From Ilumatobacteraceae bacterium (lineage in GTDB: Bacteria > Actinomycetota > Acidimicrobiia > Acidimicrobiales > Ilumatobacteraceae): a DNA stretch of 21,923 nt. A program made the translations under genes and the position numbers. The stretch is from positions 1 through 21,923 of the forward strand of contig JAIOXC010000008.1 of assembly GCA_021741795.1 (NCBI GenBank), in the 5' to 3' direction. Below the pieces are notes generated by a model that ran no database searches, was not told the origin of the DNA, and worked only from the letters and a program-made list of their open reading frames with translations. Position 1 is the first letter of the stretch; each line of letters starts with the position of its first letter. Below are positions 7,233-15,511 of this stretch, piece after piece.

Positions 7233-8690
7233 TCAGGGCGCAATGTCGGTAACGCTTGGATGCTCAGACAGAGCTCCAAGGGAATTGGCAAGGCTATTCC
7301 AAATCGGGCGGTATTCGCCTTGGTTGGAAACCCCAGAACCGTTCAGAATCAATGTGAATACGGATGCCTTTTCCGGCGCATACACCACATAACCCGAGAG
7401 CGCTTTCGCTCCTGTGAGTGTTCCGGTTTTGGCGTGTAGGCGTTCACTGGCTGTTGTGTCTGCGAGCAGGTCGCGAAGAGTTCCAGTCTGTCCAGCAATT
7501 GCCAAACCGTTACCCATCACTCCAAAGCCACCATCTCGTTCGAGAATAGATGTGAGTAGTGCACACGTGGCACGGTTGCCTCTGTCTAGCCCGGAACCAT
7601 CAACGATCACTAGCCCATCAATGGCATAACCCAGCTCTTGCAATGTTGCTTGCGCCACCTGCGCGCCAGCAAGCCTCGTGCCTGCAGACAGCTTCTGCAA
7701 GCCAATTTCTTTGAGTATCATTTCAGCAGTGTTGTTGTCGCTGTTCGTCAACATTTCCTCAACGACGGCACTGAACGGGGCTGAATTAATGCTGGCAACA
7801 ACTGGAAGATCAACAGATGCCGTCCCAATTTTAGCACCACCTCGTACAACTATTCCTCGCTCATTGAGCAATCGTAAAAATTCTTGCGCGGCAGACAACG
7901 CTGGCTGATCGGGTTTAATCGGCGAAGCAAGAACTACGCCATCGTTAAGCAGAAGTGCACCGAGCGGACCAACCTCTGTAGTGCGTACACCGAGTCCCAA
8001 GGACGGGGTGAAGCGCTCAGTGTCGTATCGACTCTCATCACCAACAATGTTGCCTGTTATCTCGGTGATACCCGCAGCGACCATGGCATCTATCAGCGTG
8101 CCAATATTCGTGGGATGAAGAGTTGGATACGACTCTGTTGCAGGGTATCCAACAGTCGAGAGCACCGGATCTCCTCCACCGACAAGCCAGAGGTCCCCAA
8201 CAATTTGACTGCCTTCGCTCACACCAACAACCTTTGTGGTGAAAACATAATCTGGTCCAAGTACTTCAAGTGCTGCGATAGCAGTAATCAATTTCATGTT
8301 GCTGGCAGGAATAACAGGCAAGTTTGGTTTGACAGCAGTAATGCGTTGATCCTCGACTGAAACAACAAGACACGACTGTTCGGGCATCATTCGCACAGTG
8401 TCGGAAAGGGAACTGACGAGGCCGCCAATACGAATCTCACTCGACAGCACTGCTGGCAAGCGTCGAGCATTGAGCAGGGACGCATTGATACCTTGCACCT
8501 CAATAAAAGATTCATCAGCTGAAACCGAAATTGCAATTTCATGAACGAATTTGTATGCCAATCCGATAATCGATGACCCAACCAGTAGCACCGTTGTGAG
8601 CAGTGTTGCTACCACTCGAGGAGAACCGAGACGTACTTTGTTATTAGCACGTTTCATCGACTGCGAAATCTCGACTGAGTTTTGGTTCAC
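7233..8690 (-). CDS. dacB: PBP4-type D-alanyl-D-alanine carboxypeptidase/endopeptidase
   Basis: A class C low-molecular-weight penicillin-binding protein (peptidase family S13) that trims or cleaves peptidoglycan cross-links outside the membrane. Counting from the GTG at 8690, the 485-aa protein has an N-terminal membrane or signal helix (about 26-45), then all three active-site motifs: SNMK (Ser130, Lys133), SDN (317-319) and KTG (421-423). The GDLWLVGGGDP segment and the large insert between the first two motifs are usual for the family. The GTG overlaps the stop of the upstream acyl-CoA synthetase gene (GTGA, 4 nt), which favours this start; the ATG at 8657 (MKRANNKV) is the main alternative and would give a shorter cytoplasmic lead. 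Longer in-frame extensions would run deep into the neighbouring gene and are rejected. Confidence 0.92.
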   Translation of the reverse strand: MNQNSVEISQSMKRANNKVRLGSPRVVATLLTTVLLVGSSIIGLAYKFVHEIAISVSADESFIEVQGINASLLNARRLPAVLSSEIRIGGLVSSLSDTVRMMPEQSCLVVSVEDQRITAVKPNLPVIPASNMKLITAIAALEVLGPDYVFTTKVVGVSEGSQIVGDLWLVGGGDPVLSTVGYPATESYPTLHPTNIGTLIDAMVAAGITEITGNIVGDESRYDTERFTPSLGLGVRTTEVGPLGALLLNDGVVLASPIKPDQPALSAAQEFLRLLNERGIVVRGGAKIGTASVDLPVVASINSAPFSAVVEEMLTNSDNNTAEMILKEIGLQKLSAGTRLAGAQVAQATLQELGYAIDGLVIVDGSGLDRGNRATCALLTSILERDGGFGVMGNGLAIAGQTGTLRDLLADTTASERLHAKTGTLTGAKALSGYVVYAPEKASVFTLILNGSGVSNQGEYRPIWNSLANSLGALSEHPSVTDIAP

Positions 8691-10855
8691 TTTGCTACCC
8701 CAGTGAATCGTGCATAGCGATACATGTGCGAGAGAGCAGTTGCTGCACGAGTGCCGCTCGCATAACACAGTCGCCCGGTTTCTCGAACCGTTGCTGGACC
8801 AGGATTGAGTGGGTCGGCAACAGCAAGTTCGGTAGCCACAAGCACAGGTTTATTGTATTTTACAGCACATTCAGCAGCAGACTGCGCAAAGCGCTCATCT
8901 TGACGACGGTGGTACGCCACAATTCGCTCCAGGCCATGGTCGGGGTAAAACTCACCCTCGCTCATCATTCGAGCCTGATTGCTCTGGATACCAAGACCAA
9001 GAAAAATCACTGCGTCAATGGCGTCATGGGCGCAAATCAATTCAAGAATCTCTGGAATGGTGTCGCGTGTTTCACCTCCAGCACAATCGATCGGATTGTT
9101 GCGGCTCCAACGTGGGGGTAAGAGTTCGTCTAGTGCCTTCGTCAAGTCCGTTGGCAGCGGAACGAGGTGGAGCACACCGTCTTTGGCGATTGCATCCGAT
9201 GTCACCACTCCCCAACCACCAACAGTTGTAAGAACAACGACGCGATTTCCTTTCGGCAGGGGCTGAGTTGCGAACGTTGCAGCGATATCAAAAGCCTCTT
9301 CTACTGTTGAAGCACGTGAAGCACCAGTGCTCCGACAAAGGCCATCGAAAATCTTGTCATTACTGGCCAACGCTCCCGTATGACTCTGTGCCGCACGAGA
9401 GCCAAGGTCGGTAGCGCCACCCTTCACCACAACGAGTGGTTTGTGTTGCAGGGCTCGCGAGAACGAGGCTTCAAGTGCTTTGCCGTCGTTGACACTCTCG
9501 ATGTACGCAAGAGACACACGTGTTTCATCATCTTGTGAGAACCACTCCAGATAATCGCCTACCGAAGTCTGGGCAGCGTTACCCGCTGAGATTGCTCGCG
9601 CAATACCTACTCCTGTTTGACGGGCATAGTTGAGAAAACTAGAAACAAAATTTCCACTTTGACTCGCAACCGAGATTGCACCTCGTGGTGGGTATGGTCC
9701 AACGATCTGGGCACACATTGAAACTGGTGTGCTCACGACACCCTGTCCGTTTGGCCCTGCTATAACCATGCCGAGTTCTGTCGCAAGCAACACCAATTCG
9801 CGTTCGGCCTGTTCGCCACTTGGGCCAGCCTCTCGATAACCGGCTGAAGCAATAAACGCAGCACGAATTCCGCGTGCAGCGCACTGCCGAAGCAGACCCG
9901 GGTTAGCGCTCGCGGGAGTGCAGAAGAAAGCAAGATCAATCTCGTTCATCGGCAAATCGTCGATTGATGCAACCGTTTCTATGCCAAGAATGACTTCGCC
10001 CGTGAGATTGGTGGCATAGACCTTGCCGGCGAACTTGTTTGACAAAATATTGTGCAACGAAACGAATCCAAACTTGCCAGGGTGCGACGAAGCCCCGACC
10101 ACAACAATTGCGCGGGGCGAAAATAATGAGTCGTACTGTGCAAATCGAGAACCAGGCTGTGTGTTCGATGAAGTGCTCATCGTGATCGGTGAATTTGCCC
10201 CGCTTAACACCTCGACCAAGGCATCAACAGCAACAAGCGACCCATCGCGTTGCACAATGAGTGGATTGATATCAATCGAGACGATCTCTTTGTGAGTGTC
10301 GCAAGCAGTACTCATAGATACAAGCGCGCGAGCTAACGCATCTACGTCCACGGCGCTCTCACCCCGAAATGCTTGCAACATCGATTTGTATCTCAAGGCG
10401 TCAATCATCTCGAGCGCTCGACTCTTGTCAATTGGTAATGGCGCAAAAACGACATCCTGAATAATTTCGGCGAAAATTCCACCAATGCCCAGCATCGCGG
10501 TATTACCAAATACGGGGTCATTCACCATGCCGACGATCAACTCACGACTTCCGTTGATCATTCTGGCTACGAGCAATTGCACTTTTCCATCACTAACGGT
10601 TGCTAGAGCGAGCAGTTGCACAGCCGCTTGCTCAACCGCTGCTCGATCAGCAAGTTGAAGACGCACGAGGCCCCGCTCGGTTTTATGAGCAATGGTGGAA
10701 CCATTGAGTTTGACGACCACCGGATAGCCCATCGCATCAGCGGCGTCACCTGCTTCGATTGGCGTGTCAACCATTGCCTCTATTGCAAACGGGAAACCAA
10801 AGGGCGCAAGCAATTGCTTTGACTTTGCTTCGGACAAAGTTTGTTGATCTGACAC
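8687..10855 (-). CDS. ADP-forming acyl-CoA synthetase (acetate-CoA ligase family), ATP-grasp half first
   Basis: This enzyme family interconverts acyl-CoA, ADP and phosphate with acid, CoA and ATP through a phosphohistidine. The 722-aa chain is a fusion: residues 1-218 are the ATP-grasp (beta) half, with VVVKLNGSTIAHKTERGLV, where His57 matches the conserved beta histidine, and GIGGIFAEIIQDVVF; a Ser/Thr-rich linker follows (about 219-237); 242-370 is the CoA-binding Rossmann domain (AIVVVGAS, VIAGPNGQGV); and 390-722 are the ligase-like domains, with SHTGALAS carrying the phospho-acceptor His492. No acetyltransferase domain is attached, unlike Pat/YfiQ proteins. The better known single-chain form has alpha before beta, so the order here is reversed. 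Substrate cannot be told from sequence. The gene heads a minus-strand group and overlaps dacB by 4 nt. Confidence 0.9.
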   Translation of the reverse strand: MSDQQTLSEAKSKQLLAPFGFPFAIEAMVDTPIEAGDAADAMGYPVVVKLNGSTIAHKTERGLVRLQLADRAAVEQAAVQLLALATVSDGKVQLLVARMINGSRELIVGMVNDPVFGNTAMLGIGGIFAEIIQDVVFAPLPIDKSRALEMIDALRYKSMLQAFRGESAVDVDALARALVSMSTACDTHKEIVSIDINPLIVQRDGSLVAVDALVEVLSGANSPITMSTSSNTQPGSRFAQYDSLFSPRAIVVVGASSHPGKFGFVSLHNILSNKFAGKVYATNLTGEVILGIETVASIDDLPMNEIDLAFFCTPASANPGLLRQCAARGIRAAFIASAGYREAGPSGEQAERELVLLATELGMVIAGPNGQGVVSTPVSMCAQIVGPYPPRGAISVASQSGNFVSSFLNYARQTGVGIARAISAGNAAQTSVGDYLEWFSQDDETRVSLAYIESVNDGKALEASFSRALQHKPLVVVKGGATDLGSRAAQSHTGALASNDKIFDGLCRSTGASRASTVEEAFDIAATFATQPLPKGNRVVVLTTVGGWGVVTSDAIAKDGVLHLVPLPTDLTKALDELLPPRWSRNNPIDCAGGETRDTIPEILELICAHDAIDAVIFLGLGIQSNQARMMSEGEFYPDHGLERIVAYHRRQDERFAQSAAECAVKYNKPVLVATELAVADPLNPGPATVRETGRLCYASGTRAATALSHMYRYARFTGVAK

Positions 10856-10882
10856 AACTCACCACATTACTCAAGTGGGCAC

Positions 10883-10888
10883 TAATTT
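10883..10888 (+). promoter_or_regulatory. Candidate -10 element of a possibly leaderless nagA transcript
   Basis: TAATTT ends 8 nt before the nagA ATG (10897), the spacing expected if transcription starts at or next to the start codon. Only 41 nt separate nagA from the divergent synthetase gene, and there is no Shine-Dalgarno sequence. Leaderless mRNAs are common in actinobacteria. No clear -35 is visible, so this is weak. Confidence 0.3.
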
Positions 10889-10896
10889 AGATCTAT

Positions 10897-11985
10897 ATGA
10901 ATCAACTCTCGGCGTCGCGGGCATTTGTGAACGGCGTGCTTGTCGGCCCAACCTGTGTGACATGGGATGAGGATGGAAACATTACAGAAGTCTCCGAAAT
11001 CCGCGCTCAAGATGCGGCAACAGATTCGCTGCTTGTTCCGGGTTTTATTGATCTGCAGATCAACGGAATTGCTGAAGTGAATGTGGCGTCTGCAGACGAT
11101 TTGCAGTGGCAGCGCCTCAATCAACTTCTGCTTAAATCGGGTGTGACGAGTTGGTGCCCAACACTTATTAGTGCGTCGAGAGATTCTCTCGCGTTGTCGC
11201 TTGACAAAATTCTGGCGCGCATGCAACTACAAAGCACTGAAAACAACGTAGTTACGTCTTCGATATTGGGCGCACACATGGAAGGCCCTTTTCTTGGCGC
11301 GGCACTAGGAGCCCATGACCGTCGCAGCGTTGTTGATATTGACTTGCAGTGGATTAAGCAATTACCAGCGTGCGTAGCGCTGATGACGGTTGGGCCAGAG
11401 CAAGAAAATAGTGTTGCTGCAGTACGACTACTTCGCCAACAAGGCATTGCAGTCTCACTCGGTCACACCCGCGCTACAGAGCAACAATTTCTTGATACCA
11501 AAGAGGCTGGCGCGCAGATGGTCACACACCTATTCAACGCAATGTCTGGAGTTCATCACCGCGAGCATGGCGTTGCACTCACAGCGCTCACCGACGATGA
11601 AATATTTGCATCAATCATCGTCGATCTGGAACATGTCTCACGTCGAGCAGTGCAACTGGCATTTCGAGCTAAACCTGACCGCATGGTATTGGTAACGGAT
11701 TCGGTCCGAGCAAATACGATCACGGCACCAAGGCTGAACGACGGCACGCTTGCTGGCAGTGTTCTCTCAATGGATCAAGCGTTGCGCAATACTGTTGTCA
11801 AATGCTCCGTGCCACTTTCGGTTGCGCTCATGAGTGCGACTCGCAACCCTGCAGAGGTATTGGGCCTGCGTGACAGAGGCGACATCAGCGTTGGCAAGCG
11901 AGCCGATTTAGTGTTGCTGACGCACGACTTGTCGGTGCTACAAACCGTGAGTCGCGGACTTTTCTACGCCCACAACAACGACTAA
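10897..11985 (+). CDS. nagA: NagA, N-acetylglucosamine-6-phosphate deacetylase
   Basis: A cytoplasmic metal-dependent amidohydrolase that removes acetate from N-acetylglucosamine-6-phosphate during amino-sugar use and cell-wall recycling. The 362-aa protein has the small beta domain at both ends and a TIM-barrel core: PGFIDLQING (48-57), GAHMEGPFLG with metal-ligand Glu129, GHTRA with His190, THLFNAM with His211, EHVS with His246, and VTDS with catalytic Asp268. Every expected active-site residue is present, although DLEHV replaces the usual DGxHV and SV follows the catalytic Asp instead of the common A. No nagB deaminase or sugar transporter is nearby. It starts a plus-strand gene run, the unknown gene beginning 9 nt after its stop. 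Confidence 0.92.
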   Translation: MNQLSASRAFVNGVLVGPTCVTWDEDGNITEVSEIRAQDAATDSLLVPGFIDLQINGIAEVNVASADDLQWQRLNQLLLKSGVTSWCPTLISASRDSLALSLDKILARMQLQSTENNVVTSSILGAHMEGPFLGAALGAHDRRSVVDIDLQWIKQLPACVALMTVGPEQENSVAAVRLLRQQGIAVSLGHTRATEQQFLDTKEAGAQMVTHLFNAMSGVHHREHGVALTALTDDEIFASIIVDLEHVSRRAVQLAFRAKPDRMVLVTDSVRANTITAPRLNDGTLAGSVLSMDQALRNTVVKCSVPLSVALMSATRNPAEVLGLRDRGDISVGKRADLVLLTHDLSVLQTVSRGLFYAHNND

Positions 11986-11994
11986 AGTCATTGC

Positions 11995-12393
11995 GTGCAC
12001 ATCGTCTCTGCGTTGTTCGTCGACACATTCGAGATGAAGTCGGCACCTGGCCCAGCCACCCACATCGACATGATGGGGGTGTTCTTTTCACTCGCAGCAC
12101 CAAACCCAGTTCCGGTAACCATCGAACCGCATCTCATGGCTTTGATCTATTGCCAGGCCGATGAGCCAGGGTCTGGGGTTTTCGAAGTGATTTTTAAGGA
12201 TGGCTTTGAAGACAATGCGGAGCAACTGGCTCGCAATGTCAGTCCATTCACGGTTGAGCCCGGCAAATTTACTTATCGCCTCGTTCGCGGCGCTCTTGAG
12301 CTCACTAAATATGGTCTGATCTTCGCTCACTGCCGTGTTGACAAACAGCCTTGGCACAAAGTTCCGCTCACTTTGCTCCCACCGGTGTCCTAG
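11995..12393 (+). CDS. Conserved-looking hypothetical protein (132 aa)
   Basis: I do not recognise this gene with confidence. It starts at a GTG (11995-11997) 9 nt after nagA and ends 20 nt before transketolase, so it belongs to the same transcript. The chain has no membrane segment, signal peptide or cysteine cluster. The pattern is alternating beta strands: MHIVSALFVDTF, HIDMMGVFFSL, HLMALIYCQA, VFEVIFKDGF, FTYRLVRGALELTKYGLIFAHCRVD. This order, with a 'subject molecule' strand first and paired strands after, recalls the small beta-sandwich proteins grouped as DUF6941, but that is only a resemblance. Its frame is well supported by position between two real genes and by reasonable codon use. 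Confidence 0.7.
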   Translation: MHIVSALFVDTFEMKSAPGPATHIDMMGVFFSLAAPNPVPVTIEPHLMALIYCQADEPGSGVFEVIFKDGFEDNAEQLARNVSPFTVEPGKFTYRLVRGALELTKYGLIFAHCRVDKQPWHKVPLTLLPPVS

Positions 12394-12413
12394 AAGCAAC
12401 TACAGTCGCCGCC

Positions 12414-14399
12414 GTGAATACTTTGCCTCGTCTTTCTCCAAATCTTGATCGCGAGCTCGTTGCAATTGCTCGGGGCATTGCAATGGACGCTCCGCTGAAG
12501 GCAAAAAGTGGTCACCAGGGAACCGCAATGGCTCTCGCCCCCCTTGCACATGTGTTGTATTCACGAATCATGCAGCACTCTCCGCAAGATCCGCAATGGC
12601 GAAACCGAGATCGTTTTGTGCTTTCCGCTGGTCACGCATCCATTTTGCAGTATTCGATGTTGTTCTTAAATGGATACGGACTCGAGATGAACGATCTGCA
12701 ATCATTTCGCCAATTTGATTCGTTAACTCCTGGTCATCCTGAGGCCGGCCACACCGCTGGTGTTGAGGTTACAACCGGTCCCCTCGGACAAGGTTTTGCC
12801 AACGCTGTCGGAATTGCGCTCGCCGAACGAAACCTGCGCGCACGCTTTGGCTCTGAACTGATGAATCACCACACGTATGTCATTGCAGGTGACGGATGTT
12901 TGATGGAGGGAATCAGCCACGAAGCAGCGTCACTGGCAGGACACCTCAAACTCGATCGTTTGATTTGTATCTACGACGACAACAAGATCACTATCGATGG
13001 AAGCACCTCGCTCACATGTTCTGATGATGTTGTCCAGCGATTCACGTCGTATGGATGGAATGTCGTGCAACTCGGCGAAATTGGTGAGGATCTAGATGCA
13101 CTCGAGGCTGCACTCAACAAGGCAAAGCAACATTCTGGTTCTCCAACTCTGTGCGTGCTCCAAACCCATATCGGATTTCCTTCACCAGATTTCACCGACA
13201 GTCACGAAGCACACGGAAATCCATTTCTCGCCGAGCATGTCGAACGCACGAAGACTGTGCTCAACATTCCTCACGAACCATTTTGGGCTCCCCCAGCAAT
13301 AGTCGCTGCCTCACGCGAATTCGCTGCGAGCCGAGCAACACAATGCATCGCTGATTACAAATCTGCAGCGTCTAAGGCGCCACAGAGCGCAAGGAGCCAA
13401 TTTGATTTGTGCTGGAATCCATTGCCTAGCGCTCAATGGAAATCTGCCGTACCAGCATTTGCGCCAGACTCTTCACTCGCAACTCGTCAGGCGATGCCAA
13501 CTTCAATCACTGCCAGTTTGAGTGATCTTCCAGGTTTGATGCTTGGCTCCGCAGATCTCACGGGTAACACGGGTGTCAAGATCGGCGCAATGAGTGCGCA
13601 ATCGGCATCTCATCCCCAGGGCCAACAAATCTATTTTGGCATTCGCGAACATGCAATGGCAGCAGCAATGGTTGGTATGGCGCTTCACGGAGGGGTTCTG
13701 CCTGTAGGCGGTACGTTCTTCGTATTCGCTGATTACATGCGACCAGCAATCAGATTGGCCGCACTGTCCAAGGCAAAAGTCATCTTCGTTTTTTCGCATG
13801 ACTCCGTTGGAGTTGGCGAAGATGGTCCCACCCACCAACCCGTCGAGCATCTTGCTTCACTCCGAATTATCCCTGGTTTACACGTGGTTCGGCCCGCCGA
13901 CTCTCATGAAACTGCACAAGCATGGCGTGATGCGTGTGATTTCGATGGTCCAACAGCACTCATTTTGAGCCGTCAATCACTTCCGATTTCGTCAGATGGA
14001 TCAGCCGTCTCTACTGGTGCGGGAGTTGTGCGTGCGAGCAGTAGCAAGCCCAGCGTTGTGCTTGTGGGCACCGGTAGTGAAGTTGCATTGTGCATGCAGG
14101 CAGCATCGCAACTTGAGCAATCTGGCAACCAAGTACAAGTTGTCAGCATGCCTTCGTGGGATCGCTTCGAAACGATGTCCCGAGAATTTAAATTAACTGT
14201 GTTTCCTCTGGGGGTTCCCGTACTTTCGGTGGAAGCCGGAAGCACGTTTGGTTGGTCGAGTTACGCAGATCAATCAATTGGCATAGATCGCTTCGGTGCT
14301 AGCGCTCCTGGCAATGTGGTGATGCACAATCTCGGCTTGAATGTTCAACACGTAGTTGATCGTGCTCTCAAGTTGATTGCATCTGGTAAACAAGACTGA
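12414..14399 (+). CDS. tkt: Transketolase
   Basis: A thiamine-diphosphate enzyme of the non-oxidative pentose phosphate pathway that moves two-carbon ketol units between sugar phosphates. Counting from the GTG at 12414, the 661-aa protein has LVAIARGIAMDAPLKAKSGHQG near the N-terminus, the cofactor and metal motif GDGCLMEG at 159-166 with DDNKITIDG following, the catalytic glutamate in YFGIREHAMA (Glu412), and SHDSVGVGEDGPTHQPVEHL in the second cofactor domain. GHQG replaces the commoner GHPG. The start is placed at 12414 because it gives the usual N-terminus and lies 20 nt after the previous stop; an upstream TTG at 12351 would overlap that gene. The stop shares its last base with the transaldolase ATG (TGATG). 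Confidence 0.94.
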   Translation: MNTLPRLSPNLDRELVAIARGIAMDAPLKAKSGHQGTAMALAPLAHVLYSRIMQHSPQDPQWRNRDRFVLSAGHASILQYSMLFLNGYGLEMNDLQSFRQFDSLTPGHPEAGHTAGVEVTTGPLGQGFANAVGIALAERNLRARFGSELMNHHTYVIAGDGCLMEGISHEAASLAGHLKLDRLICIYDDNKITIDGSTSLTCSDDVVQRFTSYGWNVVQLGEIGEDLDALEAALNKAKQHSGSPTLCVLQTHIGFPSPDFTDSHEAHGNPFLAEHVERTKTVLNIPHEPFWAPPAIVAASREFAASRATQCIADYKSAASKAPQSARSQFDLCWNPLPSAQWKSAVPAFAPDSSLATRQAMPTSITASLSDLPGLMLGSADLTGNTGVKIGAMSAQSASHPQGQQIYFGIREHAMAAAMVGMALHGGVLPVGGTFFVFADYMRPAIRLAALSKAKVIFVFSHDSVGVGEDGPTHQPVEHLASLRIIPGLHVVRPADSHETAQAWRDACDFDGPTALILSRQSLPISSDGSAVSTGAGVVRASSSKPSVVLVGTGSEVALCMQAASQLEQSGNQVQVVSMPSWDRFETMSREFKLTVFPLGVPVLSVEAGSTFGWSSYADQSIGIDRFGASAPGNVVMHNLGLNVQHVVDRALKLIASGKQD

Positions 14400-15511
14400 T
14401 GGCATCATCGCGTCTCGTGCGATTGTTTGATGAATGCGGTCAAAGCCCGTGGCTCGACAATTTAAAGAGAGAGTTCATCACATCGGGACAACTGCACAGC
14501 ATCCTCGATTCGGGTATTCGAGGTTTGACGTCAAACCCGACCATTTTTCAGAAGGCGATCCAAGGTTCGTCGGACTACGACGAACAATTTAGACAACTCA
14601 GCGATCAACATATGTTGCCCATCGACAGCTACTGGCAACTGGTCATCAAAGACATTCAAGATGCGCTCGACATCTTTCAACCGCTGTATCACTCGTCTAA
14701 TCGGTCAGACGGGTTCGTCAGCGTTGAAGTCGATCCCAATTTGGCACATGACACGATCGCAACAGAGACTGCGGCAAGGTTGCTCGACGAACGAGTTGCA
14801 CGAGACAATGTCATGATCAAAATACCTGCAACGTTGGAAGGTATCCCCGTCATTCGCACAATGATCAGCGAAGGTCGCAACGTTAATGTCACGCTTATTT
14901 TCAGCCTTGACCGTTATCAACAGGTAATGGATGCATACATCGATGGTCTCGAGCAACTCAGCATCACGTCTCCTGAATCTCTTGCTGGTGTTTCAAGCGT
15001 TGCGAGCTTTTTCATATCGCGTGTCGACACCGAGATTGATCGCCGACTAGTCGCGGTCGGCACAGATGAAGCATCGTCGCTCTGTGGCACCGCTGCCATC
15101 TCGCAAGCCAAGATTGCTTACCAACTGTTTACGCAGACATTTTCTGGACCAAGATGGTCTGCACTTGTACGTCGTGGAGCACGAGTTCAAAGGCCGCTGT
15201 GGGCTTCAACCTCGACCAAAAATCCGGCCTATCCCGACACGCTGTATGTGGACCAATTGATTGGACCAAACACTGTGAATACTTTGCCAGATCTCACCAT
15301 GTTGGCTTTTAGCGATCACGGCACACCGGCAGTAACAATCGACGCCAACGTCGATCTTGCTCATACTCGATGGAATCAACTAGACCGTCTTGGCATCGAC
15401 GTGTCCGATGTAGCACTACAACTTGAACGCGAAGGTGTCCTGTCTTTTCAAAAGAGCTTCACCGAACTTATTGACGCACTCGTAACCAAAAATCAAGCCT
15501 TTCGCCGATGA
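14399..15511 (+). CDS. tal: Transaldolase
   Basis: Transaldolase transfers a three-carbon dihydroxyacetone unit between sugar phosphates through a Schiff base on lysine. At 370 aa it belongs to the longer actinobacterial/cyanobacterial class. Visible motifs are GIRGLTSNPTIFQKAI (39-54), FVSVEVDPNLAHD (106-118), the active-site lysine in NVMIKIPATLEG (Lys141), and NVTLIFSLDRY. The ATG shares one base with the transketolase stop, so the two pathway partners are translationally coupled. The gene ends in a 4-nt overlap (ATGA) with the LOG-family gene. Together with transketolase it supplies the sugar rearrangements of the pentose phosphate pathway. Nothing odd is seen in the sequence. Confidence 0.94.
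   Translation: MASSRLVRLFDECGQSPWLDNLKREFITSGQLHSILDSGIRGLTSNPTIFQKAIQGSSDYDEQFRQLSDQHMLPIDSYWQLVIKDIQDALDIFQPLYHSSNRSDGFVSVEVDPNLAHDTIATETAARLLDERVARDNVMIKIPATLEGIPVIRTMISEGRNVNVTLIFSLDRYQQVMDAYIDGLEQLSITSPESLAGVSSVASFFISRVDTEIDRRLVAVGTDEASSLCGTAAISQAKIAYQLFTQTFSGPRWSALVRRGARVQRPLWASTSTKNPAYPDTLYVDQLIGPNTVNTLPDLTMLAFSDHGTPAVTIDANVDLAHTRWNQLDRLGIDVSDVALQLEREGVLSFQKSFTELIDALVTKNQAFRR

Noticed and set aside
7884..8360. 158-codon open frame on the plus strand opposite dacB
   Set aside because: It runs antisense through well supported dacB coding sequence and encodes no recognisable pattern.
10897..11985. Inactive NagA, because DLEHV and VTDSV differ from the usual motifs
   Set aside because: The catalytic Asp268, Glu129 and the histidines 190, 211 and 246 are all present; only neighbouring residues differ.
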